Shown piece after piece: positions 49,201 through 59,561 of a stretch of 64,000 bases of DNA (its first letter is position 1; the number at the start of each line of letters is the position of its first letter). The DNA is from Thraustochytrium sp. TN22. Taxonomy: Eukaryota > Sar > Bigyra > Thraustochytrida > Thraustochytriidae. Under the pieces are notes generated by a model. That model searched no databases and was not told the origin of the DNA. It worked only from the letters and a program-made list of their open reading frames with translations. The stretch lies in contig JABLUY010000156.1 of NCBI GenBank assembly GCA_013306675.1, positions 1 to 64,000 of the forward strand. Reading direction: 5' to 3'. A program made the position numbers and the translations under genes.

Positions 49201-49585
49201 CCGGGTCACCGGTCCGAAAGAGCCTGTCGCCGCGGCGCTGGCGCCGCTTCCCCGCGCGGCTCCTCGGGCCCGGCGACGCGGCTTGCAGCAGAGCGCGGCC
49301 GGCCGGCGACAGGGTCGCGCCCAGCGCTCCGCCGCTGGCCAAGTTCCTCTTGCCGTTGCAGCTGCTGCCCCCGCCGCCGCTGCTGCTGCTGCTGCTGCTG
49401 CTGCCGGCCGACTCACGCCGCCGCTGCAGCAGCGGCGACCCGAACCACGACGCCGCCTCGGACGGCGCCGGCGACACCGGCGACCTGCCCTGCGCGGCGA
49501 CGCGCGGATCCGGCGACTGCACCAGCTCCGGCAGCGCCTGCGCGTCCTCCTCCGGGTCCACGATGTCCTCCATGCCGGCGCTCAT
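46232..49585 (-). CDS. IRE/MAST-like AGC protein kinase with zinc finger
   Basis: The 1,117-residue protein starts at an ATG (MSAGMEDIVDPEEDAQ). The N-terminal 420 residues are largely disordered (Ser and Pro runs) with a helical segment near 130-225. At about 450 is a Cys/His motif, C-R-I-C-E-E-V-V-P...H-F-E-A-C, like the zinc finger of plant IRE kinases. The kinase domain (about 600-970) has V-I-S-R-G-S-V-G-R-V, Y-A-V-K-V-M-D-K, H-R-D-L-K-P-D-N-I-L, T-D-F-G-L-S-H and G-T-P-D-Y-M-A-P-E. A roughly 95-residue insert lies between DFG and the T-loop, a hallmark of the MAST/Greatwall/Rim15/IRE group. An AGC-tail-like stretch and a very acidic C-terminus follow. These kinases act in cell-cycle, nutrient or cytoskeletal signalling; the targets here are unknown. 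Confidence 0.88.
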   Translation of the reverse strand: MSAGMEDIVDPEEDAQALPELVQSPDPRVAAQGRSPVSPAPSEAASWFGSPLLQRRRESAGSSSSSSSSGGGGSSCNGKRNLASGGALGATLSPAGRALLQAASPGPRSRAGKRRQRRGDRLFRTGDPDDLRHVLHKARVFNEARERAKRRADDSVREVMDELRAACALETPRPERRAAREQILDLGRRFLDASALEDDGDHHAKLVLIVEELLALRAAESKFSMLFLFAISPYSRRALALGALGGGGGGLGVEDEDEDGAAGGFAGGKRMGVSRSLCSVSCDFEPLTSAEPIAPATPLPLPLSVAAPGSPAPSPGADSPLLPPFSPGIFADVAPESPGPRADDTFERELLGFKDRLTQLQRRIEAKQRSQTAVGDALPPAVAIASISTPTPRAPPPSPPRKAPEGPPPRTPPRRELGQAGATGALVKLAAGTPGQRAKAHGVRCRICEEVVPRKASAAHFEACLRTYKDSYRECRLENLVGALKRARARAKVKRADAVAPEEARRILDEIAEGVDLVLEARTLAGASAHAARQRCLAHAQTVLAAVLDGLGKAPAYGSLKALAVEALDSAIAEEKNAALLHSGGGGAQLKARPRAHTPKEFDFMKVISRGSVGRVFLAVKRRTGDLYAVKVMDKAEVMRKNLAARIVAERNVMARADCPFVVNLYFSFETRTRLYLAMEFVPGGDILALLNTYGVIPEAAARLYAAEITVALKYLHERLNVCHRDLKPDNILIGRDGHIKLTDFGLSHIGIMQGLENDGAGADDLAMLWTGMGAGGAPESPGTPVGAGENAGVASSQRPLPQTPAREAKPAADVRSPLPPYGQAAARSPAPTGSPMPPHAERRRRLMRSQVGTPDYMAPEILLGTGHSFACDWWSLGIIMYEMIFGIPPFNDESPQRIFNNILSGRLPPDSSRPGVDASPVVWDLIHQLLHTDATQRLGAGGAHEVQQHPFFAGVQWGPLESGDFSAEADLVPFVPRLTSETDTKYFGAHGPAADPLAAGDTGDASVAASAFHKEGQVDDKDHFADEDDLADGVEDDLADEDDLATRHMGDDAETKDDPATAVLFPEIDFSCSQLSNLQKLSFAAAASGDSDEDDDDDDVRVEDDVRIEDDARVEG

Positions 49586-50104
49586 CCTCGTCCCGCCCGT
49601 TCAAACTGCCGCCAGCGCCTCAGGCCGCGCGCCGCCGCGGCGGCCGCGGGCGCGCCGCGCCGCGCCGCCGCCGCGCCCGCGCGCCGCGCGCGCGCGCCGC
49701 GCGCCCGCCGCGCGTTGTCGAACTGGGCTCCGAGTCCTTCTGCCGCGCCAGCTAGAGCTAGCCCAGCCCGACAGCCCGGCGCCGGATGCCGCGCAGTCCC
49801 GGCGCGGCGCGCGCGCGCGCCGCCGCTCGCGCGCGACGCGAGGGCGCGGCGCGCCCCGGTCGCCGCCGCGCGCGCGTGCCGCCAGCCGCCGCCGCGCGAA
49901 AGGGGTCGGGCGGCGGCGGCGCGGCGCGGCGGCGCGGCGCGGACGTTGGCGCGCCGCCGCCGCCTGGGGCCCCAGGGGGGCCGAGCACGGCGCGCGCCGC
50001 CGCCGCGCGCGCGCGAGCGGGCGGCCGCGCGCGCGCGCCGCGCCGCCCCGCGCGCCGCCGGCCCCGCGCGCCGCCGCCGCCGCCGGCTGCCGGCGCGCCG
50101 CGGG
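49586..50104. promoter_or_regulatory. bidirectional promoter region, kinase / PSTK
   Basis: The 519-bp region between two divergent ATGs is almost pure G/C, with CGCCG, GCGC and CCGCCG runs. It probably serves as a shared CpG-rich promoter. A ctagagctagcc string at about 49753 is the only AT-containing landmark. All six frames are open here because stop codons are nearly absent. Confidence 0.45.
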
Positions 50105-50998
50105 ATGGCGGCCATGGCGGCGGGCATGGCCGCGACGGCGACGGCGACGGCGACCGCGGGCGCGCCGAGGCCCGTGGTGGCCGTGCTCGTGGGCCTGCCG
50201 GGCGCCGGCAAGAGCACGTGGGCCGCGCGAGCGAGGAGCGCCGCACGCGGAGCCGGGTTCAGGGAAGCCGAGGTCGTGGACCTGGACGAGCTGGAGAGGG
50301 ACGGGGCCGAGACGAGCGCAGGCGAGCGCGGCGAGCGCGACGACGGCCCGGATGCGGCGTTTAGCGTGGATGCGTGGCGCGCGGCGAGGCGGGAGGCGCT
50401 GCAGCGCGTGGAAGATGCACTCAAGCGCGAGGTGGACCTCGTGATTGTGGATGATAACATGTACTATCAGAGTATGCGCGTGCCGTACAGGCAGCTCGCG
50501 CAGCGTGCCGGAGCCGGCTATGTGGAGGTGGTGGTGGAGTGCGCAGCGGATGAGGCGCTCAAGCGGAATGCAGCTCGGGTGGGCATTGCAAGAGTGCCGG
50601 ATGAGGTCATTCATCGCATGGCCGCGGCCTTGGAGCCGCCCTCGCCCGGCCGCAGGTTCGTCCGCGTGGTGGACACGCAGGACGCCCTGAGTGCAATGGC
50701 GACTTTTCGGGACGCCAGCCTACACCCCGAGTTCGACGAGGCGGCAGTCGAGGCTGCAAAAGCCCAAGCCACGCGGGAGGCGCTGGCGCAGAGTCAGGCG
50801 CACCAGCGTGAGCTCCAACTCCGTCGCGTTGTGGGCGACTTTATCAAGTCCGCTCCCGCAGCCCAGCGTCGAGAAGCCGCTGCCATTGCAGCGCGTCTCA
50901 AAGCGCAGCACTTGGCAGATGTCTCCTGCCAGGAGACTGACCTCGACGCAGACGCGGCACGCCTCGCTGAGACTCTGGCCAGCAATACCCCTATGTAA
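50105..50998 (+). CDS. PSTK: O-phosphoseryl-tRNA(Sec) kinase
   Basis: The 297-residue protein matches L-seryl-tRNA(Sec) kinase of the PSTK/KTI12 P-loop family. It has Walker A V-G-L-P-G-A-G-K-S-T near residue 30, then V-D-L-D-E-L. The diagnostic block is I-V-D-D-N-M-Y-Y-Q-S-M-R near 115, matching the D-D-N-x-Y-Y-Q-S-M-R of animal PSTK, followed by R-N-A-A-R and V-P-D-E-V-I-H-R-M. The enzyme phosphorylates Ser-tRNA(Sec), the step before SepSecS makes Sec-tRNA, so the organism probably makes selenoproteins. Start is the first of three in-frame ATGs (50105, 50114, 50126) after the GC-rich shared promoter; the open frame further upstream is promoter text. Confidence 0.88.
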   Translation: MAAMAAGMAATATATATAGAPRPVVAVLVGLPGAGKSTWAARARSAARGAGFREAEVVDLDELERDGAETSAGERGERDDGPDAAFSVDAWRAARREALQRVEDALKREVDLVIVDDNMYYQSMRVPYRQLAQRAGAGYVEVVVECAADEALKRNAARVGIARVPDEVIHRMAAALEPPSPGRRFVRVVDTQDALSAMATFRDASLHPEFDEAAVEAAKAQATREALAQSQAHQRELQLRRVVGDFIKSAPAAQRREAAAIAARLKAQHLADVSCQETDLDADAARLAETLASNTPM

Positions 50999-51635
50999 GA
51001 CAAAGCGAATTCATTTGCAACGCTGCATCAAACCACGCCAAGTGCAAGAGAGAGTGCTCAAGCGCTTGCGCAAAGCCGGATGCTATTTTTCTAACAGTAA
51101 AAGCCACCTCTGGCCACTGGTTCGCAAACTGGTTCGCAAACTGGTTCGCGAATCGAAAAGTTGGTTCGCAAAGGAGGTCGCGGTAGAGTCAAGGATGGCG
51201 ACGACGCGTCAGGCCTGCCGTACAGGCCCCGTACAACGCTTGCGGTAATTTGTCCGGCTTCGACAGAAGCGCGCGCCAGGCACGTCCGCGCTATGGCTGG
51301 CGGGTCCGCGCTCAGCTGAGCTGACAGCGCCGCGGCGGCCACGGCTGGGCCGCTTATTCAAGCTGGTCAGGACTGACGGCGCGCACCCTCCGCGCGCGCC
51401 GCAGTGATCATGATGCGGCGTGGCCTTCCCGGCGGAGCTTGAGAGAGTCCAATGCGCAGTCCAAGGCGGTCCGGTCCGCGGCGCGCGGGCGCGGGCTCGC
51501 GGCGCGGGCCGCGATGATGGTGGTGAGAAGGATGGCTCTGGTGCGGGGCTCACCGAGAGGCCTCGCGATGGTGCGGTAAAAGCGAAAGTCACCGCAGCGC
51601 GTTCGGGCGGAGGCCAGAAGACAGGGACAGACAAG
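50999..51635. other. intergenic with 12-bp repeat
   Basis: The 637-bp gap between PSTK and the sulfatase holds three to four copies of a 12-bp unit, ctggttcgcaaa, at about 51117-51172. The sulfatase frame is open across the last 215 bp, but only from a GTG and with Arg/Gly-rich text. I see no gene. Confidence 0.5.
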
Positions 51636-53204
51636 ATGCGCGTGGTTTGGACCATCGTGGTGGGCGTTGTGGCGGTGCTTGCGAGCGTGTCTGCCACGGG
51701 CCCAGGCGCGGCGTGGCGGGTGGAAAAGGGCAGGGAGCTGGCCGTCTCCTCGTGCCAGGAGGCGCAAAAGCCCAACGTAATCATCTTCTACACGGATGAC
51801 CAGGGATATGGGGAAAGGTCAAAGTACAACCCGGATATCGTAAACATGCCAAACCTGGAGGCGCTGGCGGACGGAGGCCTTGAGCTTGCGGACGGCCATT
51901 CCGCAGCGACAGTTTGCACGCCTTCGCGCTTCGCGCTTCTCACTGGTACCTACTCGTACCGGGCGCGGCCGTCCGGCGGCGCGATCGGCGCCGACAGCGA
52001 CCCCATGACGCCGGGGTACTACACTTTGGCGTCGCTCTTTCGCGACGCCGGCTATCACACAATGATGTCCGGCAAGTGGCACCTCGGCATGGACATGCCG
52101 GAGGACCTCGAAGCAGGGGAGATCGTGGGCGGCCCGCTCGACGCTGGCTTTGACGAATTTTTCGGAATCCCGGCCTCGATGAACTACGGCCACCTCGCCT
52201 ACATTCGCGGCCGCCAGTTCACAGAGCCGCCCGTGTGGAGGACCAAGAAGAATCGCCGCATGCATGAGTCGTGCCCGACCAACCTGGATAAGCGGTGCTA
52301 CACCTACGGCCTGGAGATGCCGTACTCGAAGAAGACGGGTAAGATCTCCGTAGGCAAGAACTTCCGTGAGGAGTACGCCATGTCGAACTTCACGCACGAG
52401 GCGATCGAGATGATCACCGAGCACCGTGCGCAGAACGCCTCCCAGCCATTCTTCCTCTACCTGGCGGTGAACGGCCCGCACCTGCCGCACGCGCCGCACC
52501 CAAGCTTCAAGGGCACCACTGCGTACGGTGAGTACGCGGACGTTCTGGAGGAGATCGACTTTAGGCTCGGCCAGATCCAGGGCACGCTCAAGGACCTGGG
52601 CATCTTCAACGATACCCTCATCGTGTACTCGAGCGACAACGGCACCGAGGGCAAGTCCAAGTTCTACAGTGGCGGTTTCGATACCACGGCTGGCTTCGCC
52701 GGCGGCAAGCGCTCGCTCTACGAGGGCGGGCACCGCGTGCCCTTCATCATGTCGTGGCCAGGCCTGATCGAGGCCGGCACGGTCTGGGACGAGCCCGTGA
52801 GCCAGGTGGACCTCATGGCGACCTTCGCCGACATGATGGGCGTCACGCGCCCCGAGGGCGCCGGCCAGGACAGCTTCAGCGTGTGGCCCGTCATGTGCGA
52901 CATTGATGCGGCCGAAGACATGGACATCCGCGAAGGCCAGCCGCTCCTCATCGAGGACACCGCCGGGGAGCACGCCCTGCGCTGCGACAACTTCAAGTAC
53001 AACCCGTCGCACAAGACCATGCTCTTCGACCTCGAGCTGTGGCCGGCCGAAGACGTGTCCTACGACCCGTCCGCGACACGGCCGCCGCGGCGTCTTGTCC
53101 GCAACGCCATTCGTGAGATTCGTCGTCACGGCCACTCGGAGAAGACCGCCATCTGCGCGCAGTTTGAGGCTCGCATGGCGCGTGTGGCTCGCTCGATCGG
53201 ATAA
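51636..53204 (+). CDS. secreted sulfatase (formylglycine-dependent)
   Basis: The 522-residue protein has a signal peptide (MRVVWTIVVGVVAVLASVSA) and a full sulfatase fold of the arylsulfatase type. Metal-binding D-D-Q-G-Y-G is near residue 52, and the active-site motif C-T-P-S-R near 93 supplies the Cys converted to formylglycine. G-K-W-H-L-G, N-G-P-H-L-P-H and S-S-D-N-G-T-E complete the active site. It should hydrolyse sulfate esters, perhaps of marine polysaccharides or glycolipids, in the secretory pathway or outside the cell. Several N-x-S/T sites are present. Start is the ATG at the signal peptide. It requires a formylglycine-generating enzyme, which is not in this window. It is convergent with the ROCO gene. 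Confidence 0.9.
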   Translation: MRVVWTIVVGVVAVLASVSATGPGAAWRVEKGRELAVSSCQEAQKPNVIIFYTDDQGYGERSKYNPDIVNMPNLEALADGGLELADGHSAATVCTPSRFALLTGTYSYRARPSGGAIGADSDPMTPGYYTLASLFRDAGYHTMMSGKWHLGMDMPEDLEAGEIVGGPLDAGFDEFFGIPASMNYGHLAYIRGRQFTEPPVWRTKKNRRMHESCPTNLDKRCYTYGLEMPYSKKTGKISVGKNFREEYAMSNFTHEAIEMITEHRAQNASQPFFLYLAVNGPHLPHAPHPSFKGTTAYGEYADVLEEIDFRLGQIQGTLKDLGIFNDTLIVYSSDNGTEGKSKFYSGGFDTTAGFAGGKRSLYEGGHRVPFIMSWPGLIEAGTVWDEPVSQVDLMATFADMMGVTRPEGAGQDSFSVWPVMCDIDAAEDMDIREGQPLLIEDTAGEHALRCDNFKYNPSHKTMLFDLELWPAEDVSYDPSATRPPRRLVRNAIREIRRHGHSEKTAICAQFEARMARVARSIG

Positions 53205-53475
53205 CCTTCAGGCAGGGCCTCTCCCAAACCCGACCGCCATCATTTGCAGTGCGTGCGACTCGCTCGCTCGGCCAGAGCCCGACGAGCGAGGTCATCCGCA
53301 TCGAGCCCGAGGCTCGAGCAACGCGGGCGACTCACAACGTCGGTCGGCAAACGGCCCATGGGCGCCGACACGTGCGGCCCACGTCGAGCAACAATTGAGA
53401 TTGACCATGATAAAATCCAAAATTGCACCTGTGTTGTTGTATGTCCCGTCAAGGTCCTTCAACAGATGATGAAAT

Positions 53476-56400
53476 CTACTGCATCGAGGCGGAGCGCGCC
53501 AGGCCGGTGCGCTGCTCCTCGAGCCTGGCTCGCGCGTTGAGCGCGGCGATCCTAACGTACGAGTACACCTGCTCAAGCAGCGGGATGAGGCGGTTGATGG
53601 CAACGTGCACACCGAGGGTGTGGGTGGCCTTGGAGAGCACGCCAATGACCTCCCCGCGGCTGTTGACGAGCGGGCCGCCGGAGCTGCCCTCCAGGTTAAA
53701 GAGCGCGGCATTGATAGCCTCACGATTGGGAGAGAACGCCTGGACCGTGCCGAGATCCATGCAGATGGTCTCGGCGCCGCCGCGTGAGAGCGGAAAGCCG
53801 ATAAGTGCGACGTGGTCGCCAATGTTAACCAGGGTTGAGTTGGCGATGGGCAGGTCCGCGTCGAGCGGGAGACCCTCCTGAAGCGGTGGACCCTGGCAAA
53901 AGACAATGCGCTCGCCCCAGATGGAGTTGGGCAGCCCGCTGCTGTTCGCGACCTCGCGCACCTGGCCCACAAGGCGGAGCACAAGCAGGTCCACGAAGTG
54001 GGCCGCGCGGCCGGCGCGCGTCGCGCCGATCGCCGGCGCTGAGCCCACAAAGGCGGGCGGCTGCGTGCGCGCACGATCATCGCCAGCTACGGCAATAGCG
54101 GCCTCGAACTGCCACACGGGGAGCGTGTCTTGGCTGCTAAAAATGGCGACGAAAATGTGCTTGCGGGAGCGCGGCCCGAAGTCGTACTTGCGTGAACACG
54201 AGTCGGGGTTCGAAACGAGGTGGCACGAAGTCACGATGAGGCCGCGCTCGCGGTCCATGACGAAGCCGCTGCCCATCTCGAAAAAGCGCTGCTGGTGCGA
54301 GCAAAAGATGCCCACGCGCACGATGCTGCGCGCGTCGAGGAAGATGCCTGACTGGAGCGGCAGCAGGTGCTGGTTCGGGCGCATGGCCAGCGCCAGGTCG
54401 CCTGAGCCGTTGCCGCCGTGGCTGCGGTCTTCGCCGCGCTGGCTGTTCTGGCGGGCCGCCAGCAGGCCCGGCGGCACCATGGCTCGCGGGCGCGCCGGGG
54501 TCGGCGCTGAGAGCAGCGTAGGGGACAGAGACTCGAAGCTCGAGCCGCCGGCTGGTGCGCTGTTGGGCGCGCTGTTGCTGGACGCGCTATTGGGCGCGCT
54601 CAGTGCGCCGTCCGAGCGCGCCGTATTCACTGCATCTGGCAACAGCGAGGGGTAGTCGGATCCAGCGTTGGCTTGCAGGTTTGCGCGCACCCCAACTCCA
54701 GAGCGGGCGTCCTGCTTTCTAGACACTGCAATGGCCGCCGCATCGGCCGTGTGCTCGAGGTCCTGCTGCTTGTCCTCATCCTCTTTGCATGCGTCCTCCG
54801 CATCGAGGTTGAGGAAACACTCCTCGACCTCTGGCGGCGGCGGTGCGAGCCACATGAGGGGACAGTCATGGGCCTGGATGTGCTTGGACTCAGTCTCGCA
54901 CATGGTCTTGCAGATGGGGCGGCGCGCGCGTGAGCCAGACTTGGCCTGTTGGTTCGGCGGCTGGGGCTGGGACGGCGCCCGCGCATCGCGCACGAGTTCG
55001 TAGTAATCGCGCCAGTTCTGCTCGAAGAGGTCCGCCTCGCGGTCCTGCTTCTCGTCGATGTCACGCATGGGAAAGGAGTGCGCCGAGCTAAAGTCCTCGC
55101 CGTCACGGAGGCTAGCAATGCAGACAGGGCAGCGCACCAGGTAGAACCATGTGATGCCCATGTATTCGCCGTAGAGGATGTCCTCAATAGCGTCCTGCAG
55201 GAGGTTGACGTAGTTCCACATCTCGTGCAGCGACTCGTTGGGCGCGCCCCACGCGCAGACGTCGAGCACGCAGCGCTCGGCGTCAAACGTGCTGGCGGCG
55301 TCCTCGTTCTGGGCGTGCGACGAGCGCGCGAAGATGCGCTCCTGCTGCTGGCGGACAAGCAGCTTGATTTGCGCGCTGTTGGAGTCGAGCAGGCGAATGA
55401 CGCTGGCGTCCTTCCAAAAGCGGATCTCCGCCTTGGACTGCGGGAAGAGGCGCGAGACCGTGGCGAAGATTTTGGTCATGAGACCGGGCGGGCGAAAGCG
55501 TGGGAAGACGAAGCTGCGGCCGATCTGCAGCGAGGCCTCGCAGCGCGGGTCGGGCCGCGACCAGCGGGCCTGCATGTTGAACTCGCGCGTGATGAGGCAC
55601 GGCACGATCCACTGGCGCTCACTCCTGGGCGAGGACGCCAGCTGGCTGCACACGTCGAACTGCTCCAGGATGCGGATGAGCGCGTCGTAAATGGCGGCGT
55701 CGCGCGCCTGCTGCTGCTGCTGCTGCTGCTCCTGCGCGTCGAAAAGCTCGTGCCACAGCACGCGCAGCAGGCTCTCAGACAAAATGCCTTTGTCCTTGAG
55801 CTTGGACACGTCGCTGAAGATGCGGCCCTCACCAGCGCCGTCGCTGCCAGCCTTGGCGCGCGCGCGCGAGGCGCGCTTCGCGGCGACCAACGCGACGCGG
55901 CTGTTGGGCGCCGGCGAGGAGGAGAGCGTGGTCGCGCGGCGCCGCGCTGCACTGCGCGCCGAGGCGCCGCGGCTCACGGGGGGGCGCCCGGCCGCCGCAG
56001 CAGCGTCCGAGGTCCGGCGCAGCGTCAGCTGGTCAATCACTTCGTGATCCACGATGCGCTGGATGCACTCCACGATCCAGTTCGGGTCCAAAAACACCGT
56101 GTCCGGGACGCCGTGGTGGTACACGAGGTGGCCGCTGTCGTTGAGAAAGTCCACGCACTGATTCACGTCGCTGGCCTCGATTGGTTCGAGCCCGCGCGCC
56201 GCGGCGCGGTCCGCGACTGCCGCGCTGAGCGCGGTCCACGAGCAGACTGGGCGGTCCGGGCGCTGCTCACGCAGAGCGGCCACGGAGTCCTTGACGACGC
56301 TCCATTCGAGCGGGATACACTCGAGCGAGCCGACGTGCGGGAAGAGTCGCTCGTCGCAAACGGTGCTGAGGAGGCGCGCGCGCAGCTTGTCCAGGCCTGC

Positions 56401-59400
56401 GCCGGTGCGCGCGGAGACTTCGAGGATCTCGTCCGCGACGCGCGGCCGCCGCCGCAGCAGAATTCGCGGCCGCATATCATTGTAGTCGTCAAACGCAGGG
56501 TCGCGCTTCGTGCTGCTGCTGGGCGCATCCTCGTGCTGCGAGGGCGCCTCGCCGTTAGGCCCTGCCGCGGCGGCCGCGGCCGCGGCAGTGGCGGCGGCCG
56601 CCGCCGCCGCGGTGGTGGTGGCCGCGTTCAGGCCGAGATGCGCCGGCGGGGGGCAGAAGCCGCCAGTGAGCTGCTGGTGCCGGCGCCTCGCCGTCTTGCT
56701 GGAGACCACCGAACCCATGTCGGTCATGTTCTCCTCGCGCTCCTCATCTTCGGCCAGCTCGAGGAGGTCATTCTTTTGCCAGGTCTCGTGCTGCTGCAGA
56801 CGCTTCATGAGCGCCTCCTTGCGCTTCTGCACGACCTCGGGCGCCAGGCCGTCCGTCTTGGTGGCGATGATTTGGATGACCGCGCCCGGGATGCGCGCCT
56901 GCACCGAGTAGACCCAGAAGCAGATGCCCGTATCGAGCTCCGTCTCGCTGAACTTGGTCACGTCCCATACGAGGAGGTACAGGGTGCGCCGCGACAAGAA
57001 AATCTGGTGCGTCCGGTAGTACACGTATTGGCCCGCGAAATCCCAGACCGAGAGCGTCTCCGTGACCTCCGGGTCCATCTCGTCGCGCAACTCGCAGGTT
57101 CGGATGCTGACGCCAAAGACGCGATCCTCGTCGCTCATCACGCCAGCGCCGCCTTCGGAGACGAGCGCGTCGATGAGCGAGGTCTTGCCTGCGCCCGAGT
57201 TGCCCAGGACCACCACCTTGAAGCTGCTCCGCTCCACCGGCTGCGCGGCCGTGCCCGCGTTGGCGACCATTTCCTCGGTATCCTGGGCGAGCTGGCGCAG
57301 GCGCGGCGAAGGAACGCCAGACGCGGCGCGCGGCGAGCCTGGATCGGCGAAGCCTGCTCCAGCTGCTGCCATCTCCGCGTCACCGGCAGCATCGGACATG
57401 TTCAGATCCGCTGCATCCGCCGTCGTGCTCGCGTCCTCGTCCGCAGACCCGACGCGGTGGCGCGAGGAGAGCGCCACGCTGCTCGCGCAGGTGGCACCCG
57501 CCGTATCGCCAGACTGGTGGGAATTGGAGCGCCCGCGAGGTGGCGGGGCTGCCACCGCTGCGCGCAAGGGGTCATCGTCAACCTCCCCGGAGACGATGCC
57601 GAGCCCGCGTAGCAGGGGTGAGAGGCCGAGCGAGCTGCCTGAATCAGCGCGGGGCCGGTTGGTTGAGAAGCCGGCCTCGTCCGTCGCGCCCAGGGATTGT
57701 GGAGAGGCCTTGCTGAGGCTGTAGAAGAACTTGCGCACGGCAGCAGGACCGCTGGACACCACGCTCAGCGGCGGCACCTGCAGCGAGAGGTTGCCGTTGG
57801 CGCGCAGCACGCGCAGCGAGTCCATGAACATGAAGCAGGGTGGCAGCGCCGTGAGGTGGTTAGTGTGCAGACTGAGCTGCTCGATCTTAAGAATGCCTTC
57901 GCAGAATTCGCGGTCCAGCGTGCCGTGCAGGTTGTTCATACCGAGGTCCAGCGACTTGAGCGAGCGACCGAGCGAGCTGTGCAGAGCAGTGATGAAGTGC
58001 TCCGGGTCGTCCGCCGGCACGAGGCGCTCGAGCTGGTTGTCCCGCAGGTCGAGGTATTCGAGCGTGGGCAAGGTCACGAATGCCCGCGGAAACTCGCGGA
58101 TGTGGTTGTGACTGACCGAGAGTAGCGTGAGCGAGACCAAGGAGCTTCATGGTTCCCGGAAAGCTCTTCTCGGTGAGCTGGTTGTAGTCCATGTGCAGCT
58201 CGGTGAGGTGGATGAGCGAGCCCACATGTTTGGGCAACATCTGCAGCGCGTTGCGGTCGAGGTCCAAGATGCCGAGGCGCTTGTTGGCGGTGGGATCCTT
58301 GGCAAGGTCGCGCAGTCCCGGCACGCGCGTTAAGCCGCGGTTTCGCAGACTCAGCTCGATGGAGACCATGGTGCGGTTCTTGCGCCAGGCCCTGATAAAG
58401 CTCTTGGCCTCGCGGCGGTCGCTGGCGCGGCGGCCGCCGGCACTGCTGCCGCTCGTCGCGGAGAGCGCTGCGCGCGACACGTTGCGCCGGTGCTCAAGGT
58501 TCTTCTGATCCGCCAAGAGCGCGCTGGCGTCCCCAGACACGTCCACGTGGCCGAACAGGTTGCTGCCGGGCATGGGGCCCGAGTCGAGGCTGCCAAAGGG
58601 GACGACCGAGTCCGTCATCGACATGTCCACCAGGCCCGCCGCGGCGGCCATGACGGCGTCTTGGGCTTGCTTTGGGCGGGCGGCTGCCCCCCCCCTGCGC
58701 GGTCGCCTCCTCGTCTTTGTCCTCGTCTTCATCCTCGTCTTCGTCCTCTTCCTCATCCTCGTCTTCGGATGCCTCAAAGTCGTGGCCGAGGCCAAAGTGC
58801 AGGCCGTCCTCGCTCTCCTCGACCTCTTCCATGTGCTGAAACAGGCCCACCTCGTCGTTGTGTGCATCGTTGTCTTCGTTCACGTTGCTGAGCTCGTCAT
58901 TTGCGTCGTCCTCGTCGTCATCCGGCAGGCCCTTGGCGGTGGTGGTTTGTGGGATTGGGCCACGGCGGCTCGCCGTGCGGCTCGCGCCGACGTCGTTGAG
59001 CGAGTCGCGAACCAGGGACGCCGGCGTGGACACGCTACGCTGCGCGGCGCTCCCGCTGAGCGCGCGGCCGGCCAGGGCCCCGGGCAGGACGAGTCCCGGC
59101 CGCCACGCCGAGGGCGTCTGGCCGAGGATCGGCCCGAAGCCTGTGCTCCTCCCGTTGCTTATTGACTGTGAGTAGGACGATGTGAGCGCGTGCGGCGCCA
59201 TGACGCCGGCCGCCGGCGGCCAGTAGCCCGGCTGCGCATCGACGCTGGTGGCGCTCTGACCGCTGTCGGCGACCTCGGCGCTTCTGGGGTCCTTGGCGTT
59301 TGTTTGCTGGGCCTGCGCGCCAGACGCGGCCTCCTCCTGCTGCGCCCGTGCTGGGTGGCGGCGGCTCCGTGTCCAGTGGCGACGGCGGTACTCGCGCGTG

Positions 59401-59561
59401 CGCGAGCCGCTGGAAGCGTAGCCCTCCGCCGTCGAGGCCGAGGCCGACGCCTCGCTACGCGCGCGGCGGCCGCCGGACTTGCGCCTGTCCTGCTGCCTCA
59501 GAATGCGGTCCTCGACTTCGCCGCCGTGATCATGCAGCAGCTCTTCCGACTTGCCACTCAT
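53476..59561 (-). CDS. LRR-Roc-COR (ROCO) protein with C-terminal trypsin-like protease
   Basis: About 2,028 residues from the ATG at 59561 (MSGKSEELLHDHGGEVED), if two one-base frame breaks are bridged. Order: a disordered acidic N-terminus; leucine-rich repeats (L-T-E-L-H-M-D-Y-N-Q-L, L-E-Y-L-D-L-R-D-N-Q-L); a Roc GTPase (V-V-V-L-G-N-S-G-A-G-K-T near 57200, W-D-F-A-G-Q switch, T-K-T-D); a COR region; a Cys/His patch (C-P-V-C); and a trypsin-like domain at 54340-53500. The triad is visible: T-S-C-H-L-V (His), H-F-V-D-L-L-V-L-R-L (Asp) and L-E-G-S-S-G-G-P-L (Ser). No kinase domain is present, unlike LRRK proteins. The breaks are at a nine-base C run (58687-58695) and near 58141-58145. Both fit single missing bases; sequencing error or early decay are the alternatives. 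Confidence 0.85.

Noticed and set aside
54949-57612. 887-codon plus-strand frame
   Set aside because: Antisense shadow of the ROCO gene; composition is Arg/Ala/His-rich without motifs.
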